A stretch of 64,000 nucleotides of DNA from Nothophaeocryptopus gaeumannii (taxonomy: Eukaryota; Ascomycota; Dothideomycetes; Mycosphaerellales; Mycosphaerellaceae): the NCBI GenBank assembly GCA_031771865.1, contig JASISA010000042.1:427501-491500 (forward strand). The letters are read 5' to 3'. Position 1 is the first letter of the stretch; every line of letters begins with the position of its first letter. The notes beneath the pieces are model-generated. The model was not told where the DNA came from. It saw nothing but the letters and a program-made list of their open reading frames with translations, and did not search any database. The position numbers and the translations under genes were made by a program. Below, piece after piece: positions 36,395 through 47,490 of the stretch.

Positions 36395-37306
36395 CTAGCT
36401 GACTTCTTCCGATGAGAAAACCTCGCTGCCCAACTGAAGCCATTCACAGTTCTCGCCGTCGCCGTCATCGCCGGTCAGAGTGAGCTCCTGCGATGAGCTC
36501 ACCACACTGCTTCCGTCATCTTCTTTCCGCGATCGTATGCTGGAATATGTCGCAGAGAAGCCGTATTGACTGTCTTCCTCCCACGAATCTATATCGTGAC
36601 CGATGCCGCTGTCAACGCTGTATCGCTTCTCGCTCTCTTTGCTGGTGGCGGTCAGTGTGAGAGAAGGTTGGGAGCGTGGTCGTTGATCGGACTCCTCCAT
36701 CGCCTCAGCGATCTCCCGCTCGAGACACTTAAGCACAAACGCGGTTGCTGGATCCTCAGCTTCGACGTTGGGATGGCGTGCCGCTGGCAGACCTTGCTGG
36801 GAGAGCTTGAGAGGCGAGTCTTCGTACGCCACGAACTTGTCGCGGTCGTCGTGGAAGAAGTCCGAGTCAGTGGTGCTTGTTGGATCGCTTAGAATAGAGT
36901 GGATGATGTCGCCGGATCGGGTGTGTGATGATTCTGTGTGGAAAGGGTCACTGTTGTCGTTGAACCTGTACGGCTCAACTTTTGGAATCGGCGACAGTAG
37001 CTGCCACTTCGACAGCTCGTCGATTCGCACAGTGGCCCTCTCGAGCAGCTCCAGGCTTTCGCGATCGTTTCGAGCGGCTGCTTCTAGTCGGGCTTGAGTG
37101 GCGATCCTTGTGGCGGTGTCGAGTCGGCGCAGGCTTTCGATGTCGGAGAGTCCTGAGATGCGTTGAGAGTGGCGTTCGCGTGCTCGGCGCTGCATGTCTT
37201 GGATTTCAGAGGAGAGAGCATCTTCGCTAGTGTCATGGCCGATTAAGGCTTGGCTAGGGTAGCCGGAGTCGCGAGAAGGTTTGGGTGAAGTGGACGGCGA
37301 TGCCAT
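36395..37306 (-). CDS. Serine-rich hypothetical protein with coiled-coil segment
   Basis: The minus frame from the ATG at 37306 encodes 303 residues. The frame is open further upstream to 37672, but that part is basic and less likely coding; the start region MASPSTSPKPSRDSGYPSQ is typical. Residues about 33-85 (IQDMQRRARERHSQR…RLEAAARNDRESLELLERAT) are likely helical or coiled coil. WQLLSPIPKVEPYRFND follows, then an acidic C-terminal half with two VLKCLEREI- and SVDSGIGHDIDSWEED-like motifs, ending in a Ser/Glu-rich tail. I do not recognise a domain. Composition suggests a phosphorylated, intrinsically disordered regulatory protein. No introns are visible. Confidence 0.6.
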   Translation of the reverse strand: MASPSTSPKPSRDSGYPSQALIGHDTSEDALSSEIQDMQRRARERHSQRISGLSDIESLRRLDTATRIATQARLEAAARNDRESLELLERATVRIDELSKWQLLSPIPKVEPYRFNDNSDPFHTESSHTRSGDIIHSILSDPTSTTDSDFFHDDRDKFVAYEDSPLKLSQQGLPAARHPNVEAEDPATAFVLKCLEREIAEAMEESDQRPRSQPSLTLTATSKESEKRYSVDSGIGHDIDSWEEDSQYGFSATYSSIRSRKEDDGSSVVSSSQELTLTGDDGDGENCEWLQLGSEVFSSEEVS

Positions 37307-38581
37307 GGTGTAGCGCCTGCGTTTTCGAGGTGGTGCTTTTTCTGATGTTCGAGGTTTAGAAGTAAGAAGAAACGATGCGAAGAAGAGGTTGATTCGAAAG
37401 CCCGGTGGCGGGCTTTTAACCTGAGCTCGAGCTCGACTGCTGCATTGTCCTGGGACCGCCATTGGAGTCGAGGTCTTGATCGCGGTCAATAGGCAGATTG
37501 AGATTGTTGATACAAGAATGAGCACGCGTAATGAATGGTCTGAAGTGCTATCAGTGTCTAAAAGAGCAACAGAATCGAAAGAGTGGCGCATGCCCGGGCA
37601 TTCACTCACGCGAAGCGAGCGGCGGACGCATGCTCGCACCCACTTCAGCGAGTGTGCTCCACGGGTCGTCATGGCCTACAAGAAAGGAGAAGTGAATGAA
37701 GGTCGGCAGACACACTGCTCGACATGAAGATGAAGTGCCATCTTTGAGGTGTTGGAGAAGAGGTGGAAGAGGTACGTTGACCAGTCGCGTAGGCAGTAGC
37801 AAGGATCATCCTCGGCCAATGGAGCATCTTGTCCTCGTCGCGACCTGAGCACTCTTTTTCTGCAGTCTGGATGATTCAACGTGACCTGGGCTTAAAAGCA
37901 GCGATACTACTAGTAGACGGTGCTCTGCCAACCATTTCATCGTTGCTGCCCACTAGCGGAAGCTCCTTCACCTGGACGGAGAAATCGCATGAAACGCTCG
38001 TCGGACAGACCGTTTACAGGCACTACGAGGCCGCGGGTGCTCAAAAATGCTCTATCGAGCAAAACTAACGATAAGACGGACCATTCTCGGATAGTGGACG
38101 CGTTGATGAGCGATGGATATGGCGGGAGCAGCAGAAGGAAGGAGGGAAGATGGTGGTTGTGAAGTCGAAACGCGAAATTGACACGCCAAGAGACAAGGAA
38201 CTCGGTCTGACATCCACATCCTTCCTTCAGTCGGTTTCACCACCACCACCTCCTCTCTCAACTCTTTCTCTACCATCGCCAGCCTAACCATCAGCAACCA
38301 TGCACACCCTCGTGGCACACTACTCAATGATCACAACCTCATGCGAACAATCGTGTGGCGACGTTCAGAATACAACGGAATTTAGCGACGGCGCAATCTC
38401 TCTAGAGACCTTCAATACTCTAGGCTCCCATGCTCGCAATGAAGCTTGATCACAGACACACCCGCTCTGGGTAGACGCAGGCCAAGTATCACAGGTATCA
38501 CAAGTCCTGATGACTTGCAAACATGCGCTGTAGTGCAATGCTTCAACCCTTCATTCTTGTCTCTCGTTTGCCATATTCGCC
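37307..38581. other. Intergenic, no confident gene
   Basis: About 1.3 kb between divergent genes with scattered short frames. It should contain both promoters. A CACCACCACCACCTCC run near 38229-38244 is low-complexity leader sequence. No operator is recognised. Confidence 0.35.
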
Positions 38582-40527
38582 ATGAATCTGCTTATGTGCA
38601 GGGCTCTTCTAGCTCTGACAGCAACTCATTCGCTTGCGCAGTCGATCAAAGGATTTGGAAGTTCAGGCGGCAGTGGCCCTAAAGGAGGCATTGGAGATGT
38701 TGACAATCCTGTCTTGGAGGTCCAATCATTCATGCAAGCAGTGCCCAACTCGAAAGGCGGTCACATGCTAACTCCTGCAGTACTGATGCGCTCATACCTC
38801 TCGAGCCAAACACGACGAGACAGCTCGCTGAAGGTCCTCCGCCCGTTTTGACCAGAAACACCACCACGAACAGCTCATCATGCTTCCCACCGAGATCGGT
38901 AGTCGTCGATTCCGCGAATGGTGCCAGGCAAGAGATGATGGGGTTTGGAATGTCCTTTACGGATTGTACGGTCGAGAACCTGAACAAATTGACCCCTGAT
39001 CTTTTTGACAAGGTCATGCAAGAGCTCTTCGGCCAGGACGGCAACAATATGGGAATGATGCGCCATACAATTGGATCGTCAGACATGAGCGGAAGGCAGT
39101 ACTCGTTTGACGACAATGGGCCTTCTTTCAACGAAGGCGAACCAGACTTAACACTGGAGAACTTCAGCCTAGGCGAAGACGGAACTGCGATGGTCAAGAT
39201 GATCGCGACCATGGGCAAGTACAAAAGCGACGTATTTATGACGGGATCACCTTGGAGCTACCCTAGCTGGATGAAGCACAACAGTCTCTTCATCGCACCA
39301 AGTCTGAACGCTGGCACGTCATACAACATCCTCAATAATTCCTTCGATCGACATTACATACCGCAGGCCATCCAGTACTTCACGAAATATCTTGACGCCT
39401 ACAAAGAGCACGGCGTGACGGTAAATGCGATAAGTCTATTGAACGAACCGCTGAACTATCAAGGCGGGACCCCGTGCATGTATCTTGATGCAGGTGATGC
39501 GGCTGATATACTCAACGCGGGTCTGGGACAAGCTCTGAAGGAGAGAGATGTTGCGTTGTTGGCGTACGACCACAACACGGACCAGTCTGGATATCCCATG
39601 CGCGTCATTCAGCGAGCGCCTGGCTTGGTCCAAGCTGCCGCATGGCATTGCTACGCTTATCTCGTGAACTACACCGTACTTGCCGACTTTCATCAAGCTT
39701 TCCCGGAGACACCCCAATTCATGACAGAATGCAGCAATTACAACCCACAAGTTGGCGCCACGAACTTTCAGGTTGCTGATGCGTACATGCTACCTGTGCA
39801 AAATGGAGCTTCTGGAGCCTCAACATGGGTCATGGCAACCGATACAGATTACGGACCGCACGCGCCTTGGGGCGGCTGTGACTTGTGTCTGGGAGCTATC
39901 ATCGTCAACTCTTCTACCGCGTATACGAAGACGAACGACTACTATGTTATCGGTCAATTCTCCAGATTCGTGCGTCGAGGAGCAATCAACTACAATGTCA
40001 TCAAGGGCATCGAAGGCACATCTCAGACGCCGACCCAATTCTACGCATTGGCCATTCAGAACCCGGATAAATCCTGGGCAGTGATCTTCAAGAACAACTG
40101 GAATCGGACGGAGACTGTGCAATTGTCCTTCACTGGCAGCGGTAAGACATGGGAAGGCACAGTTCCAAATGCGACAATAACAACATGGCTCATACCCTCC
40201 GACGAGACCCTCTTCGGCCAAGGCTACAAGAATGGAACGAAATACAAGGCGCCTTTCGGTATGGGCAACGAGACCTCGACGATGCTGAGACCGACGGGTA
40301 CCAACTCTACCTGTCCACCTGCAACGACTACGACAGCGTCTCCAGCAAGCAGCTCATCAACCCGCGTACTTGTGCCTGTGCCAAACACGATGCACATAGT
40401 CGATCAGAACGTTCTGAGTAAGCAGAAGCCTATGGATGCACCTACATGTCCTTGTCCGCAAAGTCTTCAATCAAGATCTCCAAATGTCAAGGCGCATTTG
40501 GGTAGACATGTGCACCATAAAGCGTAA
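38582..40527 (+). CDS. GH30-family glycoside hydrolase (endo-beta-1,6-glucanase type)
   Basis: The main frame (about 38782-40527) encodes a secreted glycosidase. It shows GARQEMMGFGMSFTDCTVENL, MGMMRHTIGSSDMS, FMTGSPWSYPSWMK, and INAISLLNEPLNYQ-like acid/base (Glu codon at 39444). The nucleophile region is TPQFMTECSNY (Glu codon at 39727), followed by GASTWVMATDTDYGPHAPWGGC and YYVIGQFSRFVRRGA. This matches GH30 enzymes that cut beta-1,6-glucan or glucosylceramide. The start at 38582 gives a good signal peptide (MNLLMCRALLALTATHSLAQS). It is in another frame, so an intron ending at TGCTAAC…TGCAG (38780) is needed. Only weak donors fit the phase (38641 or 38596), so the first exon is uncertain. 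The last 90 residues are Thr/Ser/Pro-rich linker with Cys-Pro pairs. Likely role: fungal wall remodelling or mycoparasitism. Confidence 0.82.
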
Positions 40528-40948
40528 CATTACAATAGCAACATCGATTCTTTGATATGAGCTATGATCCAATACCGTCCTTCAATTGCCGTCGTTGAGC
40601 CGTGTACAGTATCGTGAGCATGTCTCCACCATCGTCAAGCACATGTCGACCTCTGACCGGAACAATATGCCAATGTGTCTTCCCACCTATCGTCGTTTTT
40701 CGCATCTCGAACACATTCAATGCTGTGGCTAATAATCAAAATCTTTGGGCGAACAAGTGTGACTGTAGTTGTCCTTCTCAAACGTGCTTATGGAGTCTTG
40801 GACTCCTTAGCAGGCTTCTTTACAAGTAACTGGGATGTTTCTTTGCGAAGAAGAGAAGGAATGAAAGCATACTCTTCGAGGAAATACGAAGACGGTGATT
40901 GGCCAAGACCTGAACCGTTGCCTATTTCGACTAGATTGGACATCACAA
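40528..40948. other. Intergenic, no gene seen
   Basis: This is the 3' flank of the glucanase and the former promoter of the dead ferric reductase. Open frames here are chance. Confidence 0.3.
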
Positions 40949-42125
40949 TGGATGACAGTTTTCCATTACTAGCGAGACACATTCAGGACCATGGCGAGGC
41001 CAACACGACATCGGAACACTACTAGGGCTACGCTTCTCGCGTCTTGCCATGTACGAAGGATGCTGGAACTTGCGCGTACCGGGACGCAGTCTATGCAATG
41101 CACAACACCTCCATGCTTTACACCTTCATCCTCTGGGGCGTGATTCTCGGAGTACTTCTCATATGGGGTGCATTCAAAATCTGGAGAGCCGGAAGTCTCA
41201 ATTTTGAAAGGGAAACTCCTCCCCGACGCACCAGGACGCTGGCTCTTCGGCCGAGTCAGTCGCCTCCAAGTCGCCATCCTAGCCATCATGCTAGCCTACC
41301 TCCAATCTTCAGCCTCGTCGGCTTCATCTACAAAACCTGAGTCACACCCATTAAAGGCTGCCCCCTCCATAACACCCGCACCGGCCTCGGAGGCTGGTCC
41401 GACCGCATCGGCGCTTTAGCATATGCCCTAACCCCTTTCGCCATCCTCCCCTGCACGCGCGAAAGCGTCCTCTCTCTCATTCGGGTATCCTCTACCAACA
41501 TTTCAATTTCTCCATTGCTGGCTCGCGCGTATCATTTTCGTCCAATCCGCCCTGCATAGACGATTATTGAAGAGACATTCTATCAACCCCAACCTTCTAT
41601 CTATAATGAATGGATTAAACAGATGCATATGATCTTTGGATGTATCGCTATGGCATTCATCACCTTCCTAACAGTTTTCAGTACGAAATGGGCGATTCGT
41701 AAAACGGGATATTGAGTCTTTCAAAATCACGCATTGGCTTGTTGCGGTGCTTTATATTGCGGCTTGTTGGTGACATTGGGATAGACTTTGGTGTTAGATG
41801 GTTCCGAGCTTGGAGTTGATTGTGATTGATTAGGTTCTAACGGAGTTGAGAGGTTCGTATATTCATGTGGGTGGTGAGAAAGGATCTGGATCTTCTGCAT
41901 TTGGATTTGATATGCGCTCAAGCGGAGATGCAAGTCTTGACTGATGACAACGGGACTGTGATTCGTCTGGATTTCGGCTATGAGCATCGATAACCTTGGC
42001 TGGCGGGTCAGCATTTCTATCTGACGTTTCCGGAAGCGGAGACCGCTAATAACTACGGAGGGTTTGTATATAAAGTGCCTAGTATGAAGCTTAGAGTCAT
42101 CTCCATTAACAAGAAGTGGTGGATG
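40949..42125 (+). pseudogene. Ferric/metalloreductase (FRE family), decayed
   Basis: From the ATG at 40949 the frame reads MDDSFPLLARHIQDHG and hits TAG at 41023-41025, where the family has Trp (EHYWGYA). It then continues VLPCTKDAGTCAYRDAVYAMHNTSMLYTFILWGVILGVLL. After frame changes come GRWLFGRVSRLQVAILAIMLAYLQ, IFSLVGFIYKTWVTPIK-like, RTGLGGWSDRIGALAYALTPFAIL, YNEWIKQ, FGCIAMAFITFLTVFS, ITHWLVAVLYIAACWGHW and AGQHFYLTFPEAE. These are the six-helix haem domain and the start of the FAD domain of fungal Fre reductases. The NADPH domain is absent. At least four frame breaks and stops are present. An intact relative reduces extracellular Fe(III) or Cu(II) before uptake. Confidence 0.7.
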
Positions 42126-44058
42126 AATGTGGTAGGAGTCGGATTGCGGATATGTTGAAGAGTTTAGGAGGGAGAGAGGAAGTAGAATAGAAGCAGGATC
42201 TGTAGAGGCGAATAGCATCTGAGTCGGCAGACTGCGCGACAAGACTTAAGTGCTCATATAAGAGATGCAAATTACGAAGCAGATACGAACCGATATTGAT
42301 AGTTCCCATAACGTTGCGCAGTGGCTTGTCTCTCGTGTTGGAAGGCTTTGGCTCACGTTTTGCGAATCAGTATTCTGCCTTGGCCGAGTATGCTGCATAG
42401 TGCCTTCGCACAAGCATCTAGCATCTTCGCTCTCGAGAACGACAGCTTTGCGGAACGTCGAGTGTTCCGAGTGGCGCAACACGGTATGCTTCTCGCTTTG
42501 CCTGCCTTGGCTTTCGTTCTTCGGTCGAATACGAGACTGCGCCATCTCGAGACTTCACGAGGATGAGCGTCTTGGGTTTCATTGCGCTTTTGGCACTGCC
42601 CGACGTGTGCAGAAGGCAGTGACGTTTCCAATACACCTTGGGAGGCTGTGTTGTCAGGACGATAGGAGAACCAAGGACACCTGGAAGTGTTTAAGCCGAG
42701 ATCCGGACTCCAAAAGTTAACTCGAGATGTGTTCGTTTCCAGCACAAGGGTCTCTGGTGTATGCGAGTGATGTTGCCTGCGAACTATACGGTGTACGGTT
42801 TCATCACACCGCAAAGCTCAACGCCACCAAGAATGATCTGCACAGGGACCTCGTGTCGACGAGCACAGCAGTAGCAGCTTCAATAGAGGTACCGGAGGTG
42901 CAGTGATGGTTAGCAGAAGCGGCAAGCGGGAATGTGCGAAAGCCTTTTGATTCAAGAGGCATCTGCTGAGAAGAATTGCATGGTGGTCTTCTGCTTCCAA
43001 AATGCCATGCGAAGCCGGACTTCTGTTTTCGATTGTATCTCTTTTGGCAGAGTGGCACTCGATTTGAGGAAGTCTGCACGATCTGCTCAGCGGTCCCCGG
43101 CGGTAGTTCTACGGTGGAACAGGTGGGAGCGAACCTGGTTCCAAGTCGCCGCACCGGATCTCTCCTGTCTTACCCAGCACGCGCGCGCGAGCACTCCCAA
43201 ATTCTGGACGCCTAAGGATCTACGTATCCGGCATGTTTGGCGTATGCTTGGAAGGTCAGTAGGTCGCCGGCTGTCATCTTTGTCAACTTGCAAGCTGTTC
43301 GGTCCGCCGATTCTTCCATCCGCTGGTCGTGGAGACAGTAGAGCTAGTAGAGGTGCGACCGGGATAAGCTTTGTACTTCTGCAGGAACAGGACCTCAATT
43401 CAGTGTAGCGCCGTATTGAACGGGAAAGCCATTGCCAATCACAGCCTCGCCCAGATGTCAGAGGATGCGTGGCTTGAGCTTCTGGCTCTGCAAAGATACG
43501 ACGCGCCCCAATCAATCAGGATGTCCGCACGCAGAGATGCCTGGAACCAATGATTCAAGAAGTATCGATTCTGCACTGTGAAAATCCAGTTTAGACTGCG
43601 CGAGTGCGACTCAGCGTCATACGCCAGCAGTGGTTCGTTGCAGCAATGTTTCTGGTCGCCCAGCTAACGCCAAACTTGCCTATAGCCCCCTATTTCAGCC
43701 TTTTCCAGCGTCTGAACACGAACGACAGAACGCCACCACATGGCTGCTCTTCCCGTGAGCCGTGCTAGGACTGCCACAACTGGAGCGCCAAGCGAGTCCT
43801 CGTCTGCTTGCAGACTTGGGCGCCATCTATATCTGACTATGCAACCTCCCAGACGCCGCACCGTTTCTGTCAACGTTTGGGCAATCTCCTTTATAACACA
43901 CCTTCTACGTTCGCGACTCTCTTCACGGTCTGCAGGCTCTGACACCTCGTCATGCATGCTTGAGCGTGTGCAAGTTGTTCTCGTTTCTCACAATCGTTTA
44001 TATCCAAATTTGCTTACTTTCTCACTCGTTTCTAATCATTCGCTTTCATTAATACATC
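42126..44058. other. Long spacer without a recognised gene
   Basis: Nearly 2 kb. Plus 42932-43408 and minus 43515-43087 are the largest open frames. Minus-strand pieces such as YKAYPGRTSTSSTVSTTSG and LTFQAYAKHAGYVDP look protein-like but are broken by stops and match nothing I know. Decayed genes are likely. The last 150 bases are the leader of the tyrosinase gene. Confidence 0.3.
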
Positions 44059-45957
44059 ATGAAGATCTTCGGATTCCTTGCGACAACCTCGCTCGCTACA
44101 TCAATTCTTGCACATCCATATGGAGACTTCGACAGCATACTTGGGAAACGACAACAACAGACGAATATTGTCCTTAACGCCCCAGGAGCGAATGGTGCAC
44201 AGCCGCGCCTAGAAGTCCGACAGCTTCGAGATACGAAACCGAACCAATGGACGATTTTCCTTGTCACGCTACGACGATGGATGGACAAGGCTGCCAGCGA
44301 TCAGTCGAGCTATGCTGCAATCTCAGGCATTCACGGTGTGCCGCGAGTGAACTACAACAACGTTGGACAGTGTAACTCTTGCGGTGGCAGTGACGGATAT
44401 TGCTGTCACGACTCTGTCCACTTTCCGGCATGGCATCGTACTTACGTTGCTCTCTTCGAGCAAGAATTCTTGAAAGTCGCGAAGCAAGTCGCGAGCGAGT
44501 ACCCAGCTTCCACGAGAGCTGCCATGCAGGGAGCCGCTAACTCACTGCGTTGGCCATACTGGGACTGGGCAGCGAAGGTACCTTCTGGACGACCTGCTTT
44601 TCCTGCTATCTTTACAGATGTTACTGTCACCGTACAAGGCCCGACTGGACAACAAACCTTCACCAATCCTCTTTACCGATACGACTTCAAAGGCAACGAA
44701 AAGAATAACATGTACTATGGACCTTTCACTGATTGGACGAAGACCTACCGATATCCGAACAGCAACAGTGCCAGCGCTTCCTCAAACAATGGGGCTGTTG
44801 GCAGCGCATACTCAAACGGTCGCCAGAACCTCCAGGATCAAGTCTACCAGCTCTTTACCAACTGCAAGGACTATCTTCACTTCAGCAATGATGACGCTGG
44901 GTCTAGCTCTACCAGCTGCTCCAACTCCATCGAAGGCATTCACAACACCATCCACACTACCGTCGGAGGAGGTGGCTCTAACGGAGTTTCTGGAGGCCAC
45001 ATGACCTACCTCCCAACTGCTGCCTTCGATCCTGTCTTCTGGCTACACCACTGCAACGTGGACCGCATTTTCGCCATGTGGCAGACCTTGAACCCCAACT
45101 CGTTTGGTGCAACTCAGACCGCACCGCATAGCACCTGGACCATCGCGCAAGGATCCAGCCAGAATGCCAACTCCCCTCTTACCCCGTTCAAGAAGAACAG
45201 CGCGGGCAACTTCTACACCACCAACGACGTGAAGAACTGGAAAATCTTCGGATACACTTACCCAGAATTCTCCAACAGCGCTGGCGACAAAGCCGCCATC
45301 ACCAACTACGTCAACAAACTCTACGGACCCAACGCGAACGCCGTCGCCGGCTCCTCCAAACGTGATGCCGAAGCCGAGCCAGTCGTCCCCACCTTGGCCA
45401 GGGACATCCTCCCCGGCAACCCCCTCGTCGCCTCAAATGGCAGCTTGTTCCAATATGTCTGCAACATTAACACTCCTCGCTACGCTCTCAATGGCTCTTA
45501 TATCGTCTACCTCTTCAACGGCAAACCCTCTTCCGAAGATCCCACAACCTGGCCCTCCGACACCAGACTCATCGGCCCCATGGGCGTCATGGCCACAGAC
45601 GGAATGACAGATTCCAACCTCATAGCCGCAGGCTCCATCCCCCTCACCCGCACGCTCCAGTCCATCGTCGGTGCTGGACTTCTCTCCGCACTTACAGAAG
45701 CCATCGTGGTCCCTTTCTTGACCAAGAATCTGGAATGGAGGATTTCTCAAGACGGGAAGAGTGTAGACCCTTCGACGATTGAGGGATTTGTGGTCGCGGT
45801 TTATGCGTCCACGGCGCAGCAGCCGGCGGATCAGAGTGAACTGCCAATTTATTCGGATTTTATTGAGTTGTTGGATGTTACCAAGGGACAGGCTGGCGGC
45901 GCGAATTCGACGCAGCAGGCTACTGCTGCTTCCTCCGGCAATTCTTCCAGGATGTAA
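44059..45957 (+). CDS. Secreted tyrosinase, intronless
   Basis: The 632-residue protein oxidises monophenols and diphenols to quinones with a coupled dicopper site. It has a signal peptide (MKIFGFLATTSLATSILA) and a dibasic LGKR site near residue 30 that suggests a Kex2-processed pro-segment. CuA ligands are His92 (IHGVP), His117 (CCHDS) and His126 (FPAWHRTY). CuB ligands are His295 and His299 (EGIHNTIH) and His330 or His331 (DPVFWLHHCNVDR). A Cys-rich CNSCGGSDGYCC run precedes CuA. The RWPYWDWA motif is present. The C-terminal third follows another dibasic site (SSKRDAEAEP, about residue 435). It forms a beta-rich domain, which may shield the active site until cleavage. N-glycosylation sites (NGS) occur there. 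The single exon and intact motifs support function in melanin or phenolic metabolism. Confidence 0.95.
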   Translation: MKIFGFLATTSLATSILAHPYGDFDSILGKRQQQTNIVLNAPGANGAQPRLEVRQLRDTKPNQWTIFLVTLRRWMDKAASDQSSYAAISGIHGVPRVNYNNVGQCNSCGGSDGYCCHDSVHFPAWHRTYVALFEQEFLKVAKQVASEYPASTRAAMQGAANSLRWPYWDWAAKVPSGRPAFPAIFTDVTVTVQGPTGQQTFTNPLYRYDFKGNEKNNMYYGPFTDWTKTYRYPNSNSASASSNNGAVGSAYSNGRQNLQDQVYQLFTNCKDYLHFSNDDAGSSSTSCSNSIEGIHNTIHTTVGGGGSNGVSGGHMTYLPTAAFDPVFWLHHCNVDRIFAMWQTLNPNSFGATQTAPHSTWTIAQGSSQNANSPLTPFKKNSAGNFYTTNDVKNWKIFGYTYPEFSNSAGDKAAITNYVNKLYGPNANAVAGSSKRDAEAEPVVPTLARDILPGNPLVASNGSLFQYVCNINTPRYALNGSYIVYLFNGKPSSEDPTTWPSDTRLIGPMGVMATDGMTDSNLIAAGSIPLTRTLQSIVGAGLLSALTEAIVVPFLTKNLEWRISQDGKSVDPSTIEGFVVAVYASTAQQPADQSELPIYSDFIELLDVTKGQAGGANSTQQATAASSGNSSRM

Positions 45958-47490
45958 AAGGTTCTGCGCTTTCCTGGCGAATTTGAGAGGATTGGATTTG
46001 TACATAGCTGAAAGTTTTGGATTGGGTGCATGCCTTTGGCGTTGGCTGATTGATTCTTGCTTTCTGTCTGCATGGCGGCTGGCTGGCAGGTGATTATGAT
46101 GATGACTTCTTTTGAGAGGGAGAGGGAAAAGGGAAGCCCAGTACAGCACAGGTCATTCACAGACATCTAATTCAGACATTCAAGAGTTTCGCAAACTTCA
46201 GCGGTATCTTTTCTGTGTCAGTTTTCCAGCACGAATCGACGTCGCTTTCGTTCCTCTGCGTGCCACGGGCAAGGTCGAAAGGTCTTCGTAGTCAAGCCTT
46301 CCAGTGACATCCGTTGATCGAATCTACAGCTCCCGTGAACAAATCCGGGTCAACTCACGCGTCACTCGGCACGTTGAAGATTGGCGGCTGTTGGAAGGGA
46401 GTTGTGGTAAGGAGAGGAAGGTTGAAGTCCCGAGAGTTAAGCGGGCTTGGCGTGTGTCCGAATTGGGCTTGGTGTGAAATGTGCATCGTCCACGTCTGCT
46501 GTTCGCATTACGTCCACTTTGCGGTGATCTTCTTTCGATCCGCACCCTTCGCGGAGGATATAACGTCTCAAGATGGGAAGAGATAAGGATTGTAAAGCTC
46601 CTCGTCATCTAGGAAAGAGCAGATCACAGTGGGCGACAAGAACATGGGACCTAAGGCGAAGGATCAGACTGGATATCGCAGCGGGTGGCGTAGTGTAGGC
46701 GTCTTGACGTGCTCCGAGAACATGAGTCTCGCGGCAATTCTGGGAAGACCATCGCTTCGGTAAGGTGCGGACCGCTAGCGAGGCCTGCGTTGAGTGAACA
46801 TTCGGACAAGGAAAAGGGAAAGAAGGCGTGGTGGTCGGGCAAGAAGCAGGAACAGTGGCGGTAGAAGAGAAGAAAGCAGGAGAGGATGAATACGAGTATG
46901 AGGCCAGGAAAAGGAAGGCGCAAAGACAGGAGTTGATGCAGCATGCTGCTGTTGCGCCTTGATGAGCCTGACAGCCTGAACACCACCGCATCAGCCCTCC
47001 TGCTTGACGCCACAACGACGATCGATCGGCATCGCACCGAATGCGACATGACCAACACTTGCGAATCCCGCCACGCTCCTTCCTGCATCCTGCGTTGAAG
47101 CAAGATTCCCTCGACTTCATACCACACACCACGACTGAGCCTCGAGCGTTACGCATACTATAACATTTGGACGGCGTTGACAACAATGTTGAGATTGAAG
47201 ACGCCATAAGGGCGCATAAATAGAGTCGAGCGGCGCATAAAGCATAGCGAGTCAAGCGTAATGCGAAGACACAGGCGTTTTGAAGGACACATGAGATGTG
47301 CAAAGCCATTGGCTGGCCAACAAGGCATATGTGTAGCGATAGGTTGGATATTTGGGAGGCAGCATAGCCGCTTCATACGAACAATTCGAATCATCGATTC
47401 TCTTCCTCAGCGTGCACGACTACAGTCAACTTGACAACGCCTTTTAACTCAGTCTCTTCAACACAACTGACATCTTAAGTCTAGCTTCCT
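45958..47490. other. Intergenic, no confident gene
   Basis: About 1.5 kb. The largest frame (minus 47309-46605, 234 codons) is Cys/Ser/Arg-rich with erratic composition and no motif, and I treat it as chance. Nothing else is recognised. Confidence 0.3.

Noticed and set aside
42804..43560. Possible secreted enzyme remnant on the minus strand
   Set aside because: Fragments such as a Ser/Thr-rich linker look protein-like, but stops are frequent and I could not assign a family.
46605..47309. A 234-codon minus-strand frame
   Set aside because: Composition is erratic (Cys, Ser, Arg clusters), there is no motif, and the region looks like GC-rich intergenic sequence, so it is not listed as a gene.
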